Shown piece after piece: positions 7,017 to 11,830 of a stretch of 11,830 nt of DNA. How positions within the stretch are numbered: the first letter of the stretch is position 1; each line of letters begins with the position of its first letter. Both the position numbers and the translations under genes were made by a program. Source of the DNA: an uncultured Clostridia bacterium (GTDB taxonomy: Bacteria; Bacillota; Clostridia; UBA1381); assembly GCA_934454215.1 (NCBI GenBank), contig CAKSGG010000101.1, forward strand, positions 1-11,830, written 5' to 3'. The notes under the pieces are model-generated. The model was not told the origin of the DNA and did no database searches. It was given only the letters and a program-made list of their open reading frames with translations.

Positions 7017-7501
7017 CCGAAATATTCCTTCTCCATAAGCGCACGAGCATATCCGCGCGAGTTGTCAATCGCCTTAACATAAAATCCCCGCCCGTAATAA
7101 AACCTCATCATCGGTGCGGCTTTCGAGCTTGTATGCAGGCAGATACTTCTTACTCCCTTTTTCACCATAAGTTCATCAACAAAATTCAATATCGCTTTGC
7201 CTATTCCCCTGTTCTGACAGTTCTCCTTTACACCAAACCTTGTCAAATACGCTGTATTATCAGGCAAAATCTCAATACGCACACTTCCGACCGAAACGCC
7301 GCCATATTCCGCAACAAACACAAATTTTGTATCAATGTCGTTTTCTATATCCGTTTCCGTTTCATTAAGAGCGTCAAGACTTTCAGCTCCGCTTATACGC
7401 TGATACCCCAAAAATGCTTCATGTGTAATTTCCTTAATATCATCTGTATCTCCGTAATTTGCCGCACGTATCTTTAATGTTTTTTTGTCGTCCAAACACA
7501 T
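7013..7501 (-). CDS. GNAT family N-acetyltransferase
   Basis: 162 aa, a single-domain GNAT enzyme moving an acetyl group from acetyl-CoA to an amine. The core is FVFVAEYGGVSVGSVRIEI (60-78, strands 2-4), then YLTRFGVKENCQNRGIGKAI (85-104), whose Q-N-R-G-I-G motif binds the CoA pyrophosphate, and HTSSKAAPMMRFYYGRGFYV (123-142), the usual C-terminal helix and strand with its Tyr. It is the last gene of the arginine operon, 21 nt after argF, and ends in the shared terminator. AAGGA lies 10 nt upstream of the ATG. Position suggests an arginine-related substrate, such as glutamate (short N-acetylglutamate synthase) or ornithine, but the sequence alone does not show it. It could equally be an unrelated GNAT carried in the transcript. 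Confidence 0.88.
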   Translation of the reverse strand: MCLDDKKTLKIRAANYGDTDDIKEITHEAFLGYQRISGAESLDALNETETDIENDIDTKFVFVAEYGGVSVGSVRIEILPDNTAYLTRFGVKENCQNRGIGKAILNFVDELMVKKGVRSICLHTSSKAAPMMRFYYGRGFYVKAIDNSRGYARALMEKEYFG

Positions 7502-7522
7502 TAATTATCATTCCTTTTTAAT

Positions 7523-8443
7523 TTAGTCAGCCATAAGGGTTGCCATAACAGCTTTTTGTGCATGAAGGCGGTTTTCAGCCTCATCAAATATAACGCTCTG
7601 CGGTCCGTCTATAACCTCTTCCGTTACCTCAAATCCTCTGTATGCCGGCAGACAGTGCATAAACACAGCGTCCGATTTTGCTGTTGCAAACAACTTTCCG
7701 TTTACCTGATAACCGCCGAACACCTTAACCTTTTCTTCTTTTTCAGCTTCCTGTCCCATTGATACCCATGTGTCCGTATATACAACATCAGCATCCTTAA
7801 CAGCCTCAAACGGGTCCTCTGTCAATATCAGTTTTCTCCCCGACACCTTGAAATCAGCTTTCGCATTTTCAACCACTTCTTCATCGCATTGATATTTCGC
7901 AGGCGTTGCAACAGCGCAGTCCATACCTGCCTTTGCGCAGCCGTACATGAGCGAATGAGCCATATTGTTTCCGTCACCGACATATGCAAGTTTCAAGCCC
8001 TCCAGCTTTCCCTTATGTTCATACGCCGTCATCAAATCCGCAAGAACCTGACACGGGTGGAGTAAATCGGTAAGAGCATTTATAACGGGAATATTAGCCT
8101 CTTCTGCAAGCTCAATTACATCAGAATGAGCAAATGTTCTTATCATAATTCCGTCAAGATAACGTTCAAGAACCTTTGCCGTATCGTGAATAGTCTCTCC
8201 CCTGCCAAGCTGAATATCGTTTGACGACAGGAACAGCGGATAACCGCCCAACTGCGTCATTCCCACCTCAAAGGAAACTCTCGTTCTTGTTGATGATTTT
8301 GTAAATATCATTCCCAGAGTTTTTCCTTTCAGAATATGATGCTGTACTCCCTTTTTATTTTCATCTTTAAGCTTTATTCCCAATTCGAGCAAGCCTTTTA
8401 CCTCATCGGCAGTTAAATCGTGTAAGCTGATTAAATCTTTCAT
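7523..8443 (-). CDS. argF: Ornithine carbamoyltransferase
   Basis: 306 aa, standard length. It joins carbamoyl phosphate and ornithine to give citrulline in the cytoplasm. Key sites are intact: SSTRTR (50-55) binding carbamoyl phosphate, HPCQVLAD (129-136), the GDGNNMAHS loop (157-164), DTWVSMGQ (224-231, the SMG ornithine loop) and FMHCLPAYRG (261-270) with the catalytic Cys264. ATG overlaps the argD stop by 4 nt (ATGA), with GGAGG 7 nt upstream. Following argD under ARG boxes favours the biosynthetic enzyme over the catabolic ArcB of the deiminase route, for which no arcA or arcC is seen here. The SMG loop argues against an acetylornithine or aspartate carbamoyltransferase. Confidence 0.96.
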   Translation of the reverse strand: MKDLISLHDLTADEVKGLLELGIKLKDENKKGVQHHILKGKTLGMIFTKSSTRTRVSFEVGMTQLGGYPLFLSSNDIQLGRGETIHDTAKVLERYLDGIMIRTFAHSDVIELAEEANIPVINALTDLLHPCQVLADLMTAYEHKGKLEGLKLAYVGDGNNMAHSLMYGCAKAGMDCAVATPAKYQCDEEVVENAKADFKVSGRKLILTEDPFEAVKDADVVYTDTWVSMGQEAEKEEKVKVFGGYQVNGKLFATAKSDAVFMHCLPAYRGFEVTEEVIDGPQSVIFDEAENRLHAQKAVMATLMAD

Positions 8444-9624
8444 AATATTTCCTCCAATTCTTTAATAAATATGTCTATCTCTTTCTTTGTTATTATCAGC
8501 GGCGGCGCAACACGTATAGTTGTTCCTCCGCAAAGACTTACAAGAAAACCGTCCTCAAACAATTTTTTAGATATGTCTTTTGCAATTTCGGCGTTTAATT
8601 CTATTCCTATCAGAAGTCCGACCCCTCTTACTTCTGTAATTTTATCGGTATGTTTGTCCTGTAATTTCAGCAATTCCGACTTAAAATATTCTCCCATTTC
8701 TTTTGCATTCTCAATAAGTTTTTCTTCTTCAAAAATATTCAGAACAGCCAGTCCCGCCGCCGCTGCAAACGGATTTCCGCCGAATGTTGTTCCGTGGTCG
8801 CCAGGCTCAAAAGCCGCCGCAACACTTTCAACTGCGCATACCGCACCTATAGGAATACCGCCGCCCAGCGCTTTCGCACACGTAAATATATCGGGATAAA
8901 CTCCGTAATATTCACTCGCAAAAAGACAGCCTGTTCTGCCGACGCCCGTCTGCACCTCATCAAAAATCAAAAGTATATCATTTTCCGTGCAAAAACTGCG
9001 CAGCTTGCGCAAATACTCCGCACTCATCGGGTGAACTCCGCTTTCTCCCTGAATAGGCTCAACCATAATCGCCGCCGTTTTATCCGTTACGGCAGCCTTG
9101 ACCGCATTAATATCATTCGGCTTAACCTGCTTTACTCCGGGAAGCAAGGGCTTATACGGCTTTTGATATTTTTCCTGTCCCGTCGCCGCAACAGTCGCAA
9201 GAGTTCTTCCGTGAAAGGATTTGTCAAGCGTTATAATCTCAAATTTGTCCGACCCTTTTTTATAAAAGTAAATTTTTGCAAGTTTCATTGCGCCCTCATT
9301 CGCCTCTGCTCCGCTGTTACAAAACATGACTTTATCGGCACAGCTCTTTTCAACAAGCTTTTGCGCAAGCTTTGCCTGATTTTCTATGTAATACAAGCTT
9401 GATGTGTGAATAACTTTATCTATCTGGTTTTTGAGTGCCTGCGTAAATTTCGGGTGATTATGACCAAGAGCATTAACCGCAATACCGCCAAGAAAATCAT
9501 AATACTCTTTGCCGTCATCGGCAGTCAGTTTCATACCGTTTCCGCCCGTAAAGCAGACAGGCAGCCTTTCGCCGAATATATTCATATAATATTTTTTATC
9601 CAATTCAATTATATCCTGAAGCAT
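8440..9624 (-). CDS. argD: Acetylornithine aminotransferase
   Basis: 394 aa from the ATG at 9624. It is a class-III PLP aminotransferase that converts N-acetylglutamate semialdehyde to N-acetylornithine using glutamate. Conserved features: FCNSGAEANE (101-110), FHGRT (137-141), VEPIQGESG (188-196), LIFDEVQTGVGRTG (219-232), AKALGGG (250-256) with the PLP Lys251, HGTTFGGNP (277-285), and the C-terminal RVAPPL (371-376). An upstream in-frame TTG at 9657 would add 11 residues, but it sits on the predicted -10 box. The chosen ATG has AAAGGG about 7 nt upstream and starts like family members (MLQDIIELDKKYYMN). First gene of the argD-argF-GNAT operon; argC, argJ and argB are not in the window. Might also accept related substrates (succinylornithine, GABA), but argF next door supports ArgD. 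Confidence 0.95.
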   Translation of the reverse strand: MLQDIIELDKKYYMNIFGERLPVCFTGGNGMKLTADDGKEYYDFLGGIAVNALGHNHPKFTQALKNQIDKVIHTSSLYYIENQAKLAQKLVEKSCADKVMFCNSGAEANEGAMKLAKIYFYKKGSDKFEIITLDKSFHGRTLATVAATGQEKYQKPYKPLLPGVKQVKPNDINAVKAAVTDKTAAIMVEPIQGESGVHPMSAEYLRKLRSFCTENDILLIFDEVQTGVGRTGCLFASEYYGVYPDIFTCAKALGGGIPIGAVCAVESVAAAFEPGDHGTTFGGNPFAAAAGLAVLNIFEEEKLIENAKEMGEYFKSELLKLQDKHTDKITEVRGVGLLIGIELNAEIAKDISKKLFEDGFLVSLCGGTTIRVAPPLIITKKEIDIFIKELEEIL

Positions 9625-9656
9625 TCTTTTTCCCTTTCTGTTGTTTTTATGGAACA

Positions 9657-9685
9657 ATTATACTATACTTTGAATAAAAATGCAA
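9657..9685 (-). promoter_or_regulatory. Predicted argD operon promoter
   Basis: Minus strand: a perfect -10 TATAAT (9662-9657), a 17-nt spacer and a poor -35 TTGCAT (9685-9680). The transcription start would be near 9650, giving a 26-nt leader with the ribosome binding site. That excludes the TTG at 9657 as a start codon. An ARG box fills the spacer. Confidence 0.6.
9671..9684. promoter_or_regulatory. ARG box (ArgR/AhrC site) inside the argD promoter
   Basis: TGAATAAAAATGCA matches the palindromic ARG box TGAATWWWWATTCA at 13 of 14 positions. It lies between the -35 and -10 of the argD promoter, so bound arginine-ArgR should block RNA polymerase. No argR gene is in the window. Confidence 0.75.
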
Positions 9686-9733
9686 TAGCTAAATAAAAAT
9701 TTAAACGATTTATTTAATAAACACTTTTATTTT

Positions 9734-9771
9734 AATGATTTTTTATTCAATTTTATGAATAAAAAATCATT
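9734..9771. promoter_or_regulatory. Pair of ARG boxes forming a perfect 16-bp inverted repeat
   Basis: The arms AATGATTTTTTATTCA (9734-9749) and TGAATAAAAAATCATT (9756-9771) are perfect reverse complements around a 6-nt spacer. Each contains a 13-of-14 match to the ARG box (9736-9749 on the minus strand, 9756-9769 on the plus strand). Their centres are 20 bp apart, close to the 20-21 bp of paired ARG boxes contacted by one ArgR hexamer. They lie upstream of both divergent promoters and so are DNA sites, not a transcribed terminator. Binding here plus the site at 9671-9684 could loop DNA to tighten repression. Confidence 0.7.
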
Positions 9772-9793
9772 CTCTTTAAAATGTAAAATATAC

Positions 9794-9822
9794 TTGACAT
9801 TTTAGTTCTTATATGTTATACT
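9794..9822 (+). promoter_or_regulatory. Predicted sigma-A promoter of the XRE regulator operon
   Basis: TTGACA (9794-9799), 17-nt spacer, TATACT (9817-9822), with TGT before the -10 (extended -10). Transcription should begin near 9829. The -35 is flanked by AAAATGT (9778-9784) and ACATTTT (9797-9803). Confidence 0.8.
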
Positions 9823-9827
9823 ACCGA

Positions 9828-9845
9828 TGTAAAGTTAATTTTACA
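9828..9845. promoter_or_regulatory. Candidate autoregulatory operator (TGTAAA-N6-TTTACA)
   Basis: An 18-bp near-perfect palindrome at the predicted transcription start, TGTAAAGTTAATTTTACA, with 16 of 18 positions symmetric. A related 11-mer AAAATGTAAAA at 9778-9788 is the exact reverse complement of TTTTACATTTT at 9839-9849. Repeated sites on both sides of the promoter suggest binding by the small XRE protein encoded just downstream. Confidence 0.45.
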
Positions 9846-9858
9846 TTTTGGAGGTGAT

Positions 9859-10062
9859 ATGCTTTTGGATAACAGAATAAAGGAACTGCGAAAACAAAAC
9901 AAAATTACACAGGACGAACTGGCAAAGGCGGCAAAGGTTACAAGGCAAACCATTATTTCGCTTGAAAACGGAAAATATAATGCCTCGTTACAGCTTGCGC
10001 ACAGGCTTGCAAATTTTTTTAATACTACAATAGAAGAGTTATTTATTTTCGAGGAGGATTAA
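9859..10062 (+). CDS. Small XRE-family transcriptional regulator
   Basis: 67 aa, almost only a helix-turn-helix domain: NRIKELRKQNKITQDELAKA (5-24) and then VTRQTIISLENGKYNASL (27-44), in which TRQTIISLE is the recognition helix. This is the Cro/C1-type fold of stand-alone dimeric DNA-binding proteins. GGAGGTGAT, a full match to the 16S tail, lies directly before the ATG; the 4-nt gap from GGAGG is short, so a start at the TTG at 9865 is possible. It is followed 1 nt after its stop by a small membrane protein. The XRE plus four-helix membrane protein pair is common in Firmicutes, with unknown signal. It is not expected to control arg genes, though the intergenic region is shared. Confidence 0.92.
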   Translation: MLLDNRIKELRKQNKITQDELAKAAKVTRQTIISLENGKYNASLQLAHRLANFFNTTIEELFIFEED

Positions 10063-10063
10063 T

Positions 10064-10480
10064 ATGAATTATGAAAAAAAATTAAAAATCAGACTTACGG
10101 TGTACATATGCTACACAATTATAGGCGCACTTATGATGTGCGCAAGCTATACAGGACTTTCCAAAGGTGATTTTCTTTCGTCTCTCGGGTTTGCATATGC
10201 GGTTATAGGTATAACACGTATCATATGCTTTATCAGGCTTCTCACTAACCCCGAAGCTATGGAACGCAGGAAAATAGCCGAAGCGGACGAAAGAAACATA
10301 ATGATTTACACAAAAGCAAAAAGCCTTGCATTTACCGTGTTTATAACGCTTTCGGGTATTGCCGTCGTTATTTTGCAACTCATTGGTAAGGATATGGAAT
10401 CCGTGATTGTGTCTTATACTCTGATATTTTTTGCGGCAATCTATTGGATATGTCACATAATAGTTAAACGCACAAACTGA
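10064..10480 (+). CDS. Four-helix membrane protein, DUF2178-like
   Basis: 138 aa with four predicted membrane helices: about 11-31, 37-60, 88-107 and 113-134. The cytoplasmic loop between helices 2 and 3 holds the motif ADERNIMIYTKAKSLAF (74-90), which resembles DUF2178 and related small membrane proteins encoded beside XRE regulators. The N-terminus and C-terminus are basic (KKLKIR, VKRTN), giving both ends inside by the positive-inside rule. GGAGG inside the end of the regulator gene lies 6 nt before the ATG, so translation is coupled. Function is unknown; it may sense an envelope signal or control the regulator. No clear terminator follows. Confidence 0.82.
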   Translation: MNYEKKLKIRLTVYICYTIIGALMMCASYTGLSKGDFLSSLGFAYAVIGITRIICFIRLLTNPEAMERRKIAEADERNIMIYTKAKSLAFTVFITLSGIAVVILQLIGKDMESVIVSYTLIFFAAIYWICHIIVKRTN

Positions 10481-10559
10481 TTTGTCAGCAATAAGCATAA
10501 AATCATATTGTGTTTTACGTGAAAATTTAACCTATTTTGCAAAAATAAGTAATTTTATT

Positions 10560-10588
10560 TGACAATCCGTATTATTTGTTATATAATA
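10560..10588 (+). promoter_or_regulatory. Consensus sigma-A promoter of rho
   Basis: TTGACA (10560-10565), 17-nt spacer, TATAAT (10583-10588): perfect hexamers. The start should be near 10595, giving a leader of about 165 nt. CCGTATTA (10568-10575) in the spacer is the reverse complement of TAATACGG (10600-10607), so an inverted repeat brackets the -10. Confidence 0.85.
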
Positions 10589-10594
10589 ATATAA

Positions 10595-10759
10595 TAAGTA
10601 ATACGGCTTTTGCCGTTTCGGTATTGGGTTTACATTTGATATTTTTGTATTTATTTTTATCATACAAGATTATTCGGCTTTTCGGAAATTTCAAAAAATT
10701 GGCTTTATTTTCGTGTGTCCCGATAATTCCGTAAATATTTTTAAAAGGAGAATTTTTAT
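10595..10759 (+). promoter_or_regulatory. rho 5' leader with small hairpin
   Basis: This untranslated region begins with a short hairpin, ACGGC-TTTT-GCCGT (10604-10617), followed by TTTC. An alternative pairing AATAC/GTATT (10601-10605 with 10622-10626) excludes part of it. AAAAGGAG at 10743-10750 is the ribosome binding site. rho genes are often autoregulated through their leaders, so attenuation is possible, but the stem is only 5 bp and the leader is not rich in C. No small gene is convincing here. Confidence 0.4.
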
Positions 10760-11830
10760 ATGCAGGATGGCGTTGCTTTGGAACGAAAGACAAAGGAAGA
10801 ATTAAAACAAATAGCACAAGGCTTGGAATTGGGAGCAATATCAGCTCTGAAAAAAGATGATTTAATTGCTAAAATAAGAGAAAAGCGTCAGCAAATAGAA
10901 CAGGCAAAAAATACAAAAAGAACACCTGAACCCAAAAAGCGGGAAAGACCCGCAGACGCTGTAGAGGTATGCGGAATACTTGATGTTATGTCGGACGGTT
11001 TCGGATTTTTAAGAATAGAGAACTACAGCTCGGGACGTAACGACATTTACGTTTCTCCCGTTCAGATACAGCGATTTAATTTAAAAACGGGAGATGAAAT
11101 TTTGGGTGACAGCAGACCGTCACAGGATTCGGATAAATATTCACCTCTCATATTCGTAAAAAAAATTAACGGCGACCCAATTGATGTTGCATTCAAGCGC
11201 AGACCGTTTGAATACCTTACACCGATATATCCAACTGAAAAGCTTAATCTTGACTGCGGTGAAAACGGAAAGCCCGCCGAAAAGCTTATTGATATTATTG
11301 CTCCGATAGGAAAAGGTCAAAGAGGCATGATTGTCGCACCGCCAAAAGCAGGTAAAACAACACTGATTAAAACAATAGCCAATGCAATATCAAAAAATCA
11401 TCCCGAAGTGAAGTTGATTGTACTGCTGATAGATGAACGCCCCGAAGAAGTTACAGATATAAAGGAATCAATAGACGGAGACGTTATATTCTCTACATTT
11501 GACCAGATGCCCGAAAATCACTGTAAAATTTCGGAAATGGTGCTTGAACGTGCAATGCGCCTTGTTGAGCAGAAAAAAGATGTTGTGATTTTACTTGATT
11601 CAATTACACGTCTTGCAAGAGCAAACAATCTCACCGTTGCACCGACGGGAAGGACTCTTTCGGGAGGACTTGACCCCGACGCATTATATAAGCCGAAAAA
11701 GTTTTTCGGCGCCGCAAGAAATATCCGTGAGGGCGGCAGCCTGACAATACTCGCAACCGCACTTGTCGAAACCGGCAGCCGAATGGACGATGTTATATTT
11801 GAAGAATTTAAAGGTACGGTCAACATGGAG
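10760..11830 (+). CDS. rho: Transcription termination factor Rho (3' end outside window)
   Basis: 357 codons seen, open to the right edge. Rho is a hexameric RNA-dependent ATPase/translocase that ends transcription of untranslated RNA. Residues 7-40 form the Rho_N helical domain (LERKTKEELKQIA...DDLIAKI). Then comes a short basic linker (about 41-65), without the long disordered insertion seen in some Clostridia. The cold-shock-like RNA-binding domain is at about 69-140 (CGILDVMSDGFGFLRI, NDIYVSPVQIQRFNL). The ATPase core has Walker A APPKAGKT (193-200), DERPEEV (225-231), Walker B VVILLDSITRLARA (275-288) and the RNA-contacting GAARNIREGGSLTI region (317-330). The LDSITR segment that lines the bicyclomycin pocket is conserved. 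ATG with AAAAGGAG 9 nt upstream. Monocistronic start from its own consensus promoter. Confidence 0.97.
   Translation, partial: MQDGVALERKTKEELKQIAQGLELGAISALKKDDLIAKIREKRQQIEQAKNTKRTPEPKKRERPADAVEVCGILDVMSDGFGFLRIENYSSGRNDIYVSPVQIQRFNLKTGDEILGDSRPSQDSDKYSPLIFVKKINGDPIDVAFKRRPFEYLTPIYPTEKLNLDCGENGKPAEKLIDIIAPIGKGQRGMIVAPPKAGKTTLIKTIANAISKNHPEVKLIVLLIDERPEEVTDIKESIDGDVIFSTFDQMPENHCKISEMVLERAMRLVEQKKDVVILLDSITRLARANNLTVAPTGRTLSGGLDPDALYKPKKFFGAARNIREGGSLTILATALVETGSRMDDVIFEEFKGTVNME

Noticed and set aside
8794..9402. 202-codon open frame on the plus strand
   Set aside because: It is antisense to the argD coding region, has a basic, low-complexity translation resembling no family I recognise, and shows no ribosome site. 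It is a shadow of argD.
9625..9657. argD starting at the upstream TTG (405 aa)
   Set aside because: The TTG lies on the predicted -10 box and has no ribosome site, while the ATG at 9624 has one and matches the usual protein start.
9734..9771. Perfect inverted repeat read as an intrinsic terminator
   Set aside because: The stem is nearly all A-T, has no U-run after it, and lies upstream of both divergent promoters; ARG-box content explains it better.
10572..10838. 88-codon minus-strand frame across the rho leader
   Set aside because: It overlaps the start of rho and its promoter, and its translation is compositionally odd with no recognisable domain.
11518..11826. 102-codon minus-strand frame
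   Set aside because: Antisense to the strongly conserved ATPase core of rho.

Overview
The window looks like chromosomal DNA from an AT-rich Firmicute, most likely a gut-type member of the Clostridia. The evidence is AT-rich intergenic DNA, strong GGAGG-type ribosome binding sites, near-consensus sigma-A promoters with 17-bp spacers, Bacillus/Clostridium-type ARG boxes, and a phage structural protein of a kind common in Clostridia prophages. This is inference; no rRNA or other decisive marker is present.

Region 1 (1-5484, minus strand) is the promoter-proximal part of a surface/exopolysaccharide operon. In transcription order it has a PglC-like initiating phosphoglycosyl transferase (GTG start at 5351), a GT2 glycosyltransferase, a polysaccharide pyruvyl transferase family protein, a ferredoxin/FrhB-type iron-sulfur protein, a GT-B glycosyltransferase and the first 25 codons of another GT4 enzyme. 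The first three genes overlap or abut. The operon has a good promoter at 5518-5490. Its leader of about 130 nt can fold into one long hairpin that starts at the predicted transcription start.

Region 2 (5622-7016, plus strand) is a self-contained unit running divergently from the polysaccharide operon: a consensus promoter, one gene for a phage tail/baseplate-like carbohydrate-binding protein, and a strong bidirectional terminator. No other phage gene is visible. An orphan phage adhesin beside a polysaccharide locus is the most unusual thing in the window.

Region 3 (7013-9771, minus strand) is an arginine operon, argD-argF-GNAT acetyltransferase. It has an ARG box inside the argD promoter and two further ARG boxes upstream, arranged as a perfect 16-bp inverted repeat. 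Region 4 (9794-10480, plus strand) is a small XRE regulator and four-helix membrane protein pair with its own extended -10 promoter and a candidate autoregulatory operator. Region 5 (10560-11830, plus strand) is a consensus promoter, a leader of about 165 nt and the first 357 codons of rho, which runs off the window.

No tRNA, rRNA, CRISPR array, transposase or integrase was seen.
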